Shown piece after piece: positions 52,876 through 64,000 of a stretch of 64,000 nucleotides of DNA. The stretch comes from Miltoncostaea sp963771025. Lineage in GTDB: Bacteria; Actinomycetota; Thermoleophilia; Miltoncostaeales; Miltoncostaeaceae. The stretch lies in NCBI GenBank assembly GCA_963771025.1, contig CAVYRL010000008.1, forward strand, positions 1 to 64,000, read 5' to 3'. The notes beneath the pieces were generated by a model. That model was given only the letters and a program-made list of their open reading frames with translations, was not told where the DNA came from and ran no database searches. Each line of letters opens with the position of its first letter. Position 1 is the stretch's first letter. The position numbers and the translations under genes are program-made.

Positions 52876-53609
52876 CCCTCCGGAGCGAGACGGATCGGGA
52901 ACACCCAGGGCCCGGGCGTCTGGACGAGGCCCTCGTGGGTGTCCCACACCGTCCCGATGCTGACGGTCAGCTGGCGGACGTCGGCGGGGAGGGACGGCGC
53001 CAGCACCAGCGCGCCCTCCAGGCGGTTGCCCTCGGGAACACTCTCGATGCAGGCCACCCGGTAGAGGCGCCCGGCGTCGTCGACGGCGATCACGTCGAGC
53101 ATGCACATCTCGGTGCGCGTACGCGCCGTGGAGGCGTGGCACATGTAGCGCAGGCGGGCACCGTCATCGTGACGCTCCAGGGCCACCAGGGCGATGTCGA
53201 GCCCGCCGACGGACTGGATCTGGTTGACCGGCACCACGCCCTGAAGGGTGGACGGTCCGAAGACCAGCGCGTCGGGAAACGGCTCGACCACCTCGGCCCA
53301 CTCCGCGACCGGCGTGCCCTCGTCCTCCGTCGGCGCCGTGATCGCGTCGGGAGTGCGGTACTTCCAGATATTGGGATTCGAGCGGAAGAGCTCCACCAGC
53401 GCCCGGTGCGAGAAGGCGCGGCCGTCATCGGGCACGTAGACGCCCAGGTGCTCGTCGACGCCCCGGGTGAGATCGAACACCGCGGCAGGCGGGCCGGACG
53501 CCTCCGAGCGGTCGGCGTAGTGCAGGCGCGAGATGCGCCAGCCGTCCACGATCAACTCGAGGACGTCGCCCAGGCCCGACAGCTCGTATCGCGCGTCATC
53601 GGGGCCCAT
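52872..53609 (-). CDS. Conserved-looking unknown protein between ppdK and dgt
   Basis: I do not recognise a family. The 245-residue soluble protein has mixed strands and helices, with a start of MGPDDARYELSGLGDVLEL and the segments LVFGPSTLQGVVPVNQIQSVGG, DDGARLRYMCHAST and QLTVSIGTVWDTHEGLV. No signal peptide or span is present. It lies 50 bases after ppdK on the same strand and overlaps dgt by ATGA, so it is co-transcribed with both. Its regular beta-rich second half suggests a compact fold, but nothing more can be said. Confidence 0.65.
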   Translation of the reverse strand: MGPDDARYELSGLGDVLELIVDGWRISRLHYADRSEASGPPAAVFDLTRGVDEHLGVYVPDDGRAFSHRALVELFRSNPNIWKYRTPDAITAPTEDEGTPVAEWAEVVEPFPDALVFGPSTLQGVVPVNQIQSVGGLDIALVALERHDDGARLRYMCHASTARTRTEMCMLDVIAVDDAGRLYRVACIESVPEGNRLEGALVLAPSLPADVRQLTVSIGTVWDTHEGLVQTPGPWVFPIRLAPEG

Positions 53610-53659
53610 CAGCGTCCCGACCCATGGGAGGGCCTGCGGATGTCGACGGCTCGGGACAC

Positions 53660-56313
<2,654 letters not shown>

Positions 56314-56317
<4 letters not shown>

Positions 56318-58410
56318 CGTGTTCCCCCCACGTCGGTCACCCGTTCAAAGTCCGCGACCTGGGAAAGGACCCCGGCCGCCTGCCGCACCAGCGCATACCG
56401 CCGCGCCCTCACCCCGGGGTCGTCGGCGTTGACGAGCACGTCCACGAAGAACCGGTCGACGGCCGTCGCCAGGGGCTCGGCGGCGGCGAGCGCCGCGGCG
56501 AAGTCTCCGCGCCCGTGCGCGGCCTCGATCGGCGCGGCGGCGGCCTCCACGGCCGCGCGCAGGGCGGCCTCGCCGGGATCGTCCCCCGGGGAGATCGACT
56601 CCGCCTCGTCAGGCCCCTTGCGCGCCAGGCGGTTGAGGCGGGTGCTCGCGGTCCAGACGGCCATGAACGGCGCGCCGCCGCGGGCCGACTGGATGGCGCG
56701 CGCCCATGCGGCCGTCGTGGTGAGCCCGCCCAGCCGGGCCCCGATCGCGGCCGCGGCGGCCTCCGCCCCCACCCCCTCCTCGCCCAGCAGGTAGACGAAG
56801 CGATCCGACAGGAAGGCCTGGACGGCGTCGGCCGTCTCCTCCGCCGGGAGCGCGAGGTCGGCGCCCTGGGCGGCGAGCCGGGCATGAGCCGCCCGCAGCA
56901 GGGGCCATAGGTCCACGTCCCAGCCCCGGTCGAGGGCGATCCTCACCAGGCCGAGGGCGGCGCGGCGCAGCCCGTAGGGGTCCTTCGACCCGGTCGGGGC
57001 CTCGTCCACGGCGAAGGCGCCGACGAGGTTGTCGATGCGCTCGGCGGCGGCGAGCAGGGCGCCGGCCGGGCGGGAGGGCAGCGGCGAGTCCGCGCCCTCG
57101 GGCAGGTAGTGCTCCTCGACGGCCGTGGCCACCTCGTCGGGGATTCCCTCGCGCCGTGCGTACTCGGCGGCGACGTAGCCCTCGAGCTCGCTGAACTCGG
57201 CCACCAGGACGGCGCCCTGGTCGGCCTTGGCCAGGCGCGCCGCGTGCTCGGCAGCGGCGCGTGTCGGGGGATCGCCGCCGACCGCGTCGGCGAGCTCGAG
57301 CACGCCGGCCACTAGGCGGTCGCGCTTCTGCGCCATGGTGCCGAGGCGCGTGTGGAACACGATCGCGTCGAGGCGCGCGTCGAGCGCGACGAGGCCGGCC
57401 TCGAGGTCCTTGTCGAAGCTGAACTCGGCGTCCTGCAGCCGCGCGTCGAGCACGCCCTCGTTGCCCCGCGTGATGGTGTCCGCGTGGGCGGGGTCGCCGT
57501 TGGAGACGGCCAGGAACCTGGGCAGCAGCCTGCCCTGGTCGTCCTCGAGGGGGAAGTAGCGCTGGTGGCCCTGCATCGCGGTCACCAGCACGCGCGAGGG
57601 CAGCCGCAGGTGGCGCTCGTCGAACCCGCCGGTGATCACGCTCGGCCACTCGACCAGGAACACCACCTCCTCGATCTTGCGCCCCGGGTCCGCCCAGGTG
57701 CCGCCGGCCGCCTCGGCCGCCGCGTCGAGGTCGGCGAGGATGCTCGCGCGCCGCGCCTCGTGGCTCGGGATGACGGCGACCTGCTCCATGGCGGAGGCGT
57801 AGGTCGCCGCCGAGGCGATCGTGGCCGGGCCCCCGAGGAAGCGGTGCCCCTGGCTGACGTCGCCGGCGGTGATGCCGTGGATCTCGAACGGCACGGTGTG
57901 GTCGTCGAGCTTCGCCACGATCCAGCGCACCGGCCGCGAGAAGCGCAGACCCGTGCCGCCTCCCCAGCGCATCGTCTTGGAGAAGCGCAGGCCGCCGATC
58001 AGATGCGCCACCACGTCGGGCACCAGCTCCTCCATGCCGCGGCCCTCGGCGTGCAGCTCGGCGAAGACGAACTCGCGTCCCCCGTCTTCGCGCACCACGA
58101 GGTCCTCGACGGGGATCCCATGCCCGCGGGCGAATCCGAGGGCGGCCTTGGTGGGCGCGCCGCCGGCGTCGTAGGCCGCGGTGGCGGCGGGGCCGCGCAC
58201 CGTGCGGCTGGTGGCGGGCAGCTCCACCGGGAGGCCCGTGGTCTGGACGGCGAACCGGCGGGGCGCGACGGAGACCGTCGCGGTCCAGCCCTCCGGTACG
58301 CCCGCCGCCGCCAGTGCCGCATCCAGCAGGGCGGGCGTCTGCTCCACGATCTCGCGGCAGGCGCTGGAGGGGAGTTCCTCGCAGCCCACCTCGATCAGGA
58401 GATCAGGCAC
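56314..58410 (-). CDS. glyS: Glycyl-tRNA synthetase beta subunit
   Basis: The 698-residue beta subunit binds tRNA in the alpha2beta2 glycyl-tRNA synthetase. It starts with LLIEVGCEELPSSAC, has FSKTMRWGGGTGLRFSRPVRW (about residues 140-160), VVFLVEWPSVITG, ILVTAMQGHQRYF-like motif (VLVTAMQGHQRYF) and an Ala-rich anticodon-binding end. Length agrees with the family (about 690). The ATG overlaps the end of glyQ by eight bases, so the two subunits are made in coupled fashion. Presence of this two-subunit form, not the dimeric GlyS type, is notable in an actinobacterium. Confidence 0.96.
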
Positions 58411-59278
58411 CGGCGGTCGTCTCCGCCGGAGTCACCAGCTCGAGGTAGGCCCGCGCGCATTTGGCCGCGAGCGCCCGTACTCGCCAGATGTAGGCGCCCC
58501 GTTCGGTGACGCTGATCACGCCACGGGCGTCGAGCAGGTTGAACGAGTGGCTGCACTTGAGCACCTGGTCGTAGGCCGGCAGCACCAGCCCGTCCTCCAG
58601 GCAGCGCAGACACTCGCGCTCGTGCTCCGCGAAGGCGGCGAAGAGGCCGTCGGTGTCGGCGACCTCGAAGTTGTACCGGCTCCACTGCCGCTCGTTGCGC
58701 TGGTAGATGTCGCCGTAGGTGACGCCGTGGCCCCACTCGAGGTCGTAGACCGAGCGCACGTCCTGGAGGTACATGGCGATGCGCTCGAGGCCGTAGGTCA
58801 GCTCCACCGAGATCGGCGTCAGATCGATGCCGCCGGCCTGCTGGAAGTATGTGAACTGGGTGATCTCCATCCCGTCCATCCAGACCTCCCAGCCGAGGCC
58901 CCATGCGCCGAGGGTGGGCCCCTCCCAGTCGTCCTCGACGAAGCGGATGTCGTGCTCCTCGGGCTTCAGGCCCAGCGCCCGGAGCGATCCGAGGTAGAGG
59001 TCCTGCACATCCTCCGGCGAGGGCTTCAGCAGCACCTGGTACTGGAAGTAGTGCTGGAGGCGGAAGGGGTTCTCGCCATAGCGCCCGTCGGTCGGGCGGA
59101 TCGAGGGCTCCACGTAGGCCACCCGCCAGGGATCCGGGCCGAGGCTGCGCAGCAGGGTGGCCGGGTTGAACGTCCCCGCTCCGACCTCGGTGTGGTACGG
59201 GGTCGTGACCAGGCAGCCGTGCTCGGCCCAATAGCCGGACAGACGCGCGATCACATCCTGGAAGCTTGCCCCCGCCAC
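58403..59278 (-). CDS. glyQ: Glycyl-tRNA synthetase alpha subunit
   Basis: The 291-residue catalytic subunit attaches glycine to its tRNA. It begins SFQDVIARLSGYWAEHGC and contains the class II motifs EPSIRPTDGRYGENPFRLQHYFQYQVLLKPSP and WGLGWEVWMDGMEITQFTYFQQ, and LTYGLERIAMYLQ. Length is that of the family (about 290-300). The start is GTG 59278 without a clear ribosome site. It is the first gene of a run that continues through glyS, ppdK and dgt. The region upstream is only 68 bases and shared with a divergent LuxR regulator. Confidence 0.96.
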   Translation of the reverse strand: MAGASFQDVIARLSGYWAEHGCLVTTPYHTEVGAGTFNPATLLRSLGPDPWRVAYVEPSIRPTDGRYGENPFRLQHYFQYQVLLKPSPEDVQDLYLGSLRALGLKPEEHDIRFVEDDWEGPTLGAWGLGWEVWMDGMEITQFTYFQQAGGIDLTPISVELTYGLERIAMYLQDVRSVYDLEWGHGVTYGDIYQRNERQWSRYNFEVADTDGLFAAFAEHERECLRCLEDGLVLPAYDQVLKCSHSFNLLDARGVISVTERGAYIWRVRALAAKCARAYLELVTPAETTAGA

Positions 59279-59309
59279 ATCGCGGGAGTGTACCCGGACG
59301 TCGACCGGC

Positions 59310-59337
59310 TTGACCGCTCGTCCCGTACAGCGACAAT
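59310..59337 (+). promoter_or_regulatory. Promoter of the MalT-like regulator, probably leaderless transcript
   Basis: TTGACC (59310-59315) and GACAAT (59332-59337) are separated by 16 bases, close to the housekeeping consensus. Transcription would begin about seven to ten bases later, at or just before the ATG at 59347, and no ribosome site is present, so the mRNA is likely leaderless. Confidence 0.5.
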
Positions 59338-59346
59338 GGCATCACG

Positions 59347-61593
59347 ATGGACGTGCTCACCGGCCCCCCGCTCGTCGAGACCAAGCTGCGCCCACCGGAC
59401 CGGCGGGCGGGCCTCGTGTCCCGGCCCGACCTGGTCGCGCTCCTCGACGCCGCGGCCGAGCGTCACAGGCTGACGCTGGTCAGCGCCGCGGCGGGCTGGG
59501 GCAAGACGACCCTGGTGGGCGATTGGCTCGCCTCGTCTCCCCGGCCCACCGCCTGGGTCGCCCTCGACGCCTCCGACAACGACCCCGCCCGCTTCTGGCG
59601 CTACGTCTCCGAGGCGCTCAACCGCACGGGCGTCCACCTCGACGACCAGGCCGTCGGCGCGATGGGTGGCGGACCCGACATGCGCGAGGCCGGGCTCTCG
59701 ACCCTGATCAACACGCTGGCCCTGTCCGACGTCACGGCCACGTTGGCCCTCGACGACTACCACGTCATCTCCGAGCCGGCCGTGCACGACGCGATGGCGT
59801 TCCTGTTGGCGCACCTGCCGGCCTCGCTGTGCGTGGTCATGACCTCCCGCACCGAGCCGCCCATCGGGCTGGCGCGGCTGCGCGCGCGGGGCGACCTGGC
59901 CGAGCTGCGATCGTCGGACCTCCGGTTCAGCGACGCCGAGGCCGGCCGGCTGCTGAACCAGGCGATCGGGCTCGACCTCGATCCCGTGCAGGTGGAGCTG
60001 CTGCGCGCGCGCACCGAGGGTTGGGCCGCCGGGCTCTATCTGGCGGGACTCTCGCTGAGGGGACGCGACGACGCGGACGGCTTCATCGACGCCTTCGCGG
60101 GCGACGACCGCATGGTGGTCAACTACCTGGCGGCCGAGGTGCTGGAGGGCCAGACGGCCGAGCGGCGCGACTTCCTCCTGCGCACCTCGATCCTCTCCCG
60201 GCTCACCGGGCCGCTGTGCGACGCTGTGGCGCAGACCTCGGACTCGGGCCGGACGCTCGCCGAGCTGGAGGGTTCCAACCTGTTCATGGTGCCCCTCGAC
60301 AGCCGCCGCGAGTGGTACCGCTACCACCATCTCTTCGGCGAGCTGCTGCGCCACGAGCTGCGCCTCTCGGCGCCCGGCGAGGTGCCGGCGCTCCACCGGC
60401 GCGCCGCCGAGTGGCACGTCGCGCACGGCGAGATCGACGAGGCCATCCAGCACGCGGTCGCGGCCGGCGAGCTGGATCTGGCAGCCGATCTGATCGCCGA
60501 GCACTGGTCGGGATACCAGCGCAGCGGCTGGATCACCACCAACCAGCGCTGGCTGGCGCTGCTGCCCGACGCGCGGGTACGGGCCGATCCGCGCCTCTGC
60601 CTCACCCAGGCCTTCCTCGCACTCAACCTGGGCCGCGCCGAGAGCGCCGCGCCCTGGCTCGACGCCGCCGAGAGCGCGCGGCAGGCGATGCCCGACCGGG
60701 CCGACGCGCCGCTCTTCGACGCGGCCATCGCCTCGGGGCGCTCCATCGAGCGACTGCTCGCGGGCGACGAGCTCGCCGCGGTCGCGGTCGGCCGGACGGC
60801 GGTGGAGCTGACCCCGCCGGAGGACTCGTGGTGGCGCGCGCTGGCCTGCATGGCCCTCGGGATTGCGCTCCACGCCACGGACCAGCTCGACGAGGCCGTG
60901 CCGGTCCTCGAGGAGTCGATGGATGTCGGCAGGCGCTGCGACGCCGGGCCGCTGCTGGTGGTCGTGGCCGGCCATCTGGGCGGGACGGACATCGAGCGCG
61001 GCGAGATCGATCGCGCCGCGGCGCGCGCCGCCGAGGCGATCGCCATCGCGGCCGAGGAACGGCACTCGGAATATCCTCACGCCGCCGGAGCCCACGCCGT
61101 GACCGCGCAGGCGCTGGCCGCGCGCGGCGATCATGCGACCGCGGGCGCGGAGGCCCGCCGGGCGGTGAGCCTGGCGGCGCGCGGCAGCTCGGCCACCGAG
61201 CAGGCCCACGCCCGCCTCGTGCAGGGGCAGGTGGCGCTCGCGGCCGGCGACCTCGGGCAGGCGGCGCTCTGCGCCCGCGACGCCCGGGCCCTGCTGGCGC
61301 CGTCCACCGCGCCGCTTCACCTTGCGCGCCTCGCGCGGGAGCTTGGGGACGCCATCGGCACGCCCGAGGCGCCCGCCGCCGGGGGCGACCTGACCGACCG
61401 GGAGATCACGGTGCTGCGCCGGCTGGCCGGAACGGCCTCGGTGCGCGAGATCGCCGCCGGCTTCCACGTGTCGCACAACACCGTGAAGACCCAGATCCGG
61501 TCCATCTACCGCAAGCTGGGCGTCGCGACACGCGAGGAGGCCGTGGCACAGGCCAGGGAGCGCGGCATCCTCTCGCGCTCCCTGGCCGGCTGA
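59347..61593 (+). CDS. MalT-like LuxR-family ATP-dependent regulator
   Basis: The 748-residue STAND-type regulator has an N-terminal P-loop (AAAGWGKTTLVG, about residues 47-58), a Walker B-like LALDDYH (about 135-141), a long TPR-like middle and a C-terminal LuxR helix-turn-helix (about residues 685-740; LTDREITVLRRL, SVREIAAGFHVSHNTVKTQI). This matches MalT-type activators, which bind ATP and a small inducer. The inducer is unknown. It is divergent from glyQ and convergent with the MMPL gene, 12 bases from its end. Confidence 0.9.
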   Translation: MDVLTGPPLVETKLRPPDRRAGLVSRPDLVALLDAAAERHRLTLVSAAAGWGKTTLVGDWLASSPRPTAWVALDASDNDPARFWRYVSEALNRTGVHLDDQAVGAMGGGPDMREAGLSTLINTLALSDVTATLALDDYHVISEPAVHDAMAFLLAHLPASLCVVMTSRTEPPIGLARLRARGDLAELRSSDLRFSDAEAGRLLNQAIGLDLDPVQVELLRARTEGWAAGLYLAGLSLRGRDDADGFIDAFAGDDRMVVNYLAAEVLEGQTAERRDFLLRTSILSRLTGPLCDAVAQTSDSGRTLAELEGSNLFMVPLDSRREWYRYHHLFGELLRHELRLSAPGEVPALHRRAAEWHVAHGEIDEAIQHAVAAGELDLAADLIAEHWSGYQRSGWITTNQRWLALLPDARVRADPRLCLTQAFLALNLGRAESAAPWLDAAESARQAMPDRADAPLFDAAIASGRSIERLLAGDELAAVAVGRTAVELTPPEDSWWRALACMALGIALHATDQLDEAVPVLEESMDVGRRCDAGPLLVVVAGHLGGTDIERGEIDRAAARAAEAIAIAAEERHSEYPHAAGAHAVTAQALAARGDHATAGAEARRAVSLAARGSSATEQAHARLVQGQVALAAGDLGQAALCARDARALLAPSTAPLHLARLARELGDAIGTPEAPAAGGDLTDREITVLRRLAGTASVREIAAGFHVSHNTVKTQIRSIYRKLGVATREEAVAQARERGILSRSLAG

Positions 61594-61605
61594 ACCCCGG
61601 TCGCG

Positions 61606-63771
61606 CTAGCTCGTCCTGGTGGCAGGCGTCGTCGGCTCCTGCGGACCCGACTCGCTGAAGCCGATCTTGTCGTGCAGGCGGCGCAGGGGTGCCGGCGCCC
61701 ACCAGTTCCATCCGCCGAGCAGCGCCATGAGCGACGGCACCAGCAGGGCCCGGATGATGGTCGCGTCGATCAGCACCGCCAGCGCGGTCCCCACGCCGAG
61801 CTCCTTGATCAGGAGCACCCGCGAGGTCGCGAAGGCCCCGATGGCGACCGCGAACAGCAGAGCCGCGGCGGTCACGATGCGGCCGGTGCGCTGCAGGCCC
61901 AGGGCCACCGCGTCCTTGGTGTCGGCCCCGTGGTCGTGCGCCTCCTTGATGCGCGACAGCAGGAACACCGCGTAGTCGGTGGACAGGCCGAAGGCCAGGG
62001 CTCCGAGCAGGATCGGCTGCGTCAGGTCGAGCGCGCCGACGCTGTCGTAGCTGAAGAGCCCCTCGAGTCGGCCGTCCTGGAAGATCCACACCAGGATGCC
62101 GAGCGTCGAGGCCAGGGTCAGCAGGTTCATGATCACGGCCTTGATCGGCAGGATCACCGAGCCGGTCATGATGAACAGGGCGACGATCGTCGTGATCGCG
62201 ATCAGCAGGATCGCCCAGGGCAGGTGCGCCCCGATGCTCGCCTTCTGGTCCACGAAGCTCGCCGTGAGACCGCCGACCAGGACCGGGTAGGGCGCGTCCG
62301 CGGCCCGGATCTGATCGACGAGCTGCTGGCTGGAGGTCTCGAGGCCGGTGCCCTTCGAGTACACGTCGATCCGCCACGTGTTCGCGCCGGCGTACACCGG
62401 CGGCACGACCGCCGCCGCGTCGGGGTTCTGCGCGATCGTCGCCGCGAACGCGGTGAGCTTGGCCCCGGCCTCGGGCGTGTCGGGCGCCGTGACGGCAAGG
62501 TAGATGGGCTCGCTGCGGTCCTGCGGGAAGTCGGCCGAGATGGCGTCGGACACCTGGCGCGCGGCGGCGCTGGTGGGGAGGACGCCGGCATCGACGGATG
62601 TGAACCTGATGCCGAGGGCGGGAAGCGCGACGATCAGGAGGACCACCGCCGTCGCCGCGGCGACGATGCCGGGGCGGCGCATGACGGCGTTGGAGAGCCG
62701 GTACCAGAAGCCCGAGGTGATCTCCTCGTGGGCCGTCTCGCTGCGGCGCTTCCACGACTTCGGTGCGAGCGAGTTGATCCGCGCGCCGAGCAGCGCCAGC
62801 ACGGCGGGCAGCACCAGCAGCGCGACGGCGGCGGCGATCAGGGCGACCAGCACGCCGGCGAGTCCCATCGAGAACAGGAAGCGCTGGGGGAAGACCATGA
62901 GCCCGGCGAGCGCGGCGGCCACGGTGATCGCCGAGAACAGCACGCTCTTGCCGGCGGTCTGCAGGGTGAGCGTCAGCGCCTCCCTGCCCGGCCCGCGTGA
63001 GGCCATCTCCTCCCGGTATCTCGACGTGATCAGGAGGCTGTAGTCGATCGCGAGCCCCAGGCTGAGGCCGATCGCGAGGTTGAGGGCGTACACCGACAGG
63101 CCGGTCGCCTCGTTGGTCAGGCCGATGGCCAGGAAGGCGCCGAAGATGACGAGCGCGCCCATCAGCGAGGGCAGCAGGGCGGCGATCACGCCGCGGAAGA
63201 CCCAGAGGGACAGCAGGAAGATGATCGGGAAGGCGAGCATCTCGGCACGGGCGAGGTCCTCGCCGATGATCGTGCCGGCCTCCTCGCCGACCATCGCCAC
63301 ACCGCCGACGGTGACGTCGGGCTGGTCCTTCAGGGAGTCGCGGATACGCACCGCGGCGTCCTGCGCCTGGTCGTCGTTGATCGGATCGAAGAAGGCCGCG
63401 ACGTACGACGACTTCCCGTCGTTGGAGACGAGCGCCGCGCCGCCGCCGTTGTAGGCCGTCACCACCTTGGACACGTCCGTGTCGGCGGCGATGGTGGCGG
63501 CCGCCCTCTCCACCGCGGCCCGGCCCGCGCCGGTGCGGACATCGGTCCCCGGCTTCACGAGCGCCACGACCCCCGGGCCGGGGTTGGAGCCGGTCGCGGC
63601 CTCGAGCTGGTCACGCGCCGCGACGAACTCGGCGGAGGGGTCTTCGAACCCCGTGGCCGAGAGGTTGGACGTGAGGGATCCACCCACCACGACGGAGATC
63701 GCGAAGACGATCAGGGTGATGATCACGACCCGCCATGGGCGGCGTGTGAGCAGGGCGGCAAGGCGCGACAT
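61606..63771 (-). CDS. MMPL-family (RND) membrane transporter
   Basis: The 721-residue protein has twelve predicted spans in two repeated halves, each with one large extracytoplasmic loop; the first starts at RPWRVVIITLIVFAISVV and the second around residue 355 (RRPGIVAAATAVVLLIV). GLSLGLAIDYSLLITSRYRE and GALAFGLSTDYAVFLLSRIKEAHD are the paired MMPL motifs with the Asp/Tyr residues for proton coupling. Such pumps export lipids, siderophores or drugs; hopanoid transport by HpnN is one related case, but this protein is not next to the hopanoid genes. The C-terminus ends ATRTS. A small gene lies two bases upstream. Confidence 0.9.
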   Translation of the reverse strand: MSRLAALLTRRPWRVVIITLIVFAISVVVGGSLTSNLSATGFEDPSAEFVAARDQLEAATGSNPGPGVVALVKPGTDVRTGAGRAAVERAAATIAADTDVSKVVTAYNGGGAALVSNDGKSSYVAAFFDPINDDQAQDAAVRIRDSLKDQPDVTVGGVAMVGEEAGTIIGEDLARAEMLAFPIIFLLSLWVFRGVIAALLPSLMGALVIFGAFLAIGLTNEATGLSVYALNLAIGLSLGLAIDYSLLITSRYREEMASRGPGREALTLTLQTAGKSVLFSAITVAAALAGLMVFPQRFLFSMGLAGVLVALIAAAVALLVLPAVLALLGARINSLAPKSWKRRSETAHEEITSGFWYRLSNAVMRRPGIVAAATAVVLLIVALPALGIRFTSVDAGVLPTSAAARQVSDAISADFPQDRSEPIYLAVTAPDTPEAGAKLTAFAATIAQNPDAAAVVPPVYAGANTWRIDVYSKGTGLETSSQQLVDQIRAADAPYPVLVGGLTASFVDQKASIGAHLPWAILLIAITTIVALFIMTGSVILPIKAVIMNLLTLASTLGILVWIFQDGRLEGLFSYDSVGALDLTQPILLGALAFGLSTDYAVFLLSRIKEAHDHGADTKDAVALGLQRTGRIVTAAALLFAVAIGAFATSRVLLIKELGVGTALAVLIDATIIRALLVPSLMALLGGWNWWAPAPLRRLHDKIGFSESGPQEPTTPATRTS

Positions 63772-63773
63772 GT

Positions 63774-63998
63774 TCAGCTCTCCCGGTGGTCTGCGGCGGT
63801 GGCGTCGTGGGTCTCCACGGAGATCACCTCGAGGCCGAGATTGTCGAGCGAGCTCAGGACATCGGCGAGGGGGTCCGAACCCGGGCTCCCCTCGAGCACC
63901 GTCCGGTCGGCCAGCACGCGGTGGCTCATGCCGGGGAAGCCCAGGCAGAACCGTTCGCTCATGGCCCCTCGTACGGTGATGCGGTACTCGCCGTCCAT
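63774..63998 (-). CDS. Small actinobacterial alpha/beta protein upstream of MMPL gene
   Basis: The 74-residue product (MDGEYRITVRGAMSERF start) resembles a common family of small actinobacterial proteins with a YxIxVRG start, a conserved VLxG centre and a C-terminal LDNLGLEVISVE-like strand; they are often adjacent to transporter genes, and their role is unknown. The ATG at 63998 lies two bases from the right edge, so a longer start outside the window cannot be excluded. The stop is two bases from the MMPL ATG, making one operon. Confidence 0.6.
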   Translation of the reverse strand: MDGEYRITVRGAMSERFCLGFPGMSHRVLADRTVLEGSPGSDPLADVLSSLDNLGLEVISVETHDATAADHRES

Positions 63999-64000
63999 CT

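Noticed and set aside
61606..63771. MMPL protein as the hopanoid transporter HpnN
   Set aside because: It lies 20 kb from the hopanoid operon and has only general MMPL motifs; HpnN identity cannot be supported.

Overview
This is a very GC-rich (by eye above 70 %), densely packed window of bacterial chromosome, with no rRNA, tRNA, CRISPR array or insertion sequence that I could find. The gene content suggests an actinobacterium of the Thermoleophilia type: a hopanoid operon, a membrane nitrate reductase, an alpha2beta2 glycyl-tRNA synthetase next to pyruvate phosphate dikinase, dgt, dnaG and rpoD, an excalibur-domain nuclease and actinobacterial-type small proteins. The class assignment is an inference from gene content, not from a marker tree. 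Adjacent genes very often share ATGA, GTGA or TGATG, so most operons look translationally coupled.

Layout. 1-882: a partial Cys-containing winged-helix regulator and a DUF6457 protein, read away from the next block. 1223-10317: narGHJI, a nitrate/nitrite porter (narK) and moeA, a complete respiratory nitrate reductase unit with one cofactor gene. 10608-13860: a TPR/LuxR regulator, a SnoaL-like protein, a TetR remnant without its DNA-binding half, and a SpoIIAA-like protein. 14453-19953: two convergent, clearly paralogous modules. Each has two small single-span proteins, an ApbE flavin transferase and a four-histidine ferric-reductase-like membrane protein; the second also has a [3Fe-4S] ferredoxin and a ferredoxin reductase. 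An OmpR-type two-component pair (20054-22062) is divergent from the second module, with phased direct repeats between. I regard this block as the most interesting part of the window.

22171-27953: secreted polysaccharide deacetylase, secreted nuclease, small proteins, a PAP2 phosphatase and a second two-component pair. 29462-41951: one long minus-strand operon running ispA, fni, hpnH, hpnG, hpnA, shc, hpnC, hpnD, hpnE, then an acyltransferase, a PAP2-like enzyme and a flippase-like membrane protein. It makes farnesyl diphosphate, squalene, hopene and adenosyl/ribosyl hopane, and the last three genes suggest a further lipid-modifying or lipid-moving step. A second flippase-like paralogue lies just beyond (27950-28927).

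42189-48320: small membrane proteins, a convergent pair of paralogous ATP-grasp genes, a two-helix channel with a TrkA-N domain and an unusual filter, and a PIG3-type quinone oxidoreductase. 48317-59278: housekeeping genes rpoD, dnaG, msrA, dgt, a conserved unknown, ppdK, glyS and glyQ. 59347-64000: a MalT-like LuxR regulator, an MMPL exporter and a small protein at the right edge.
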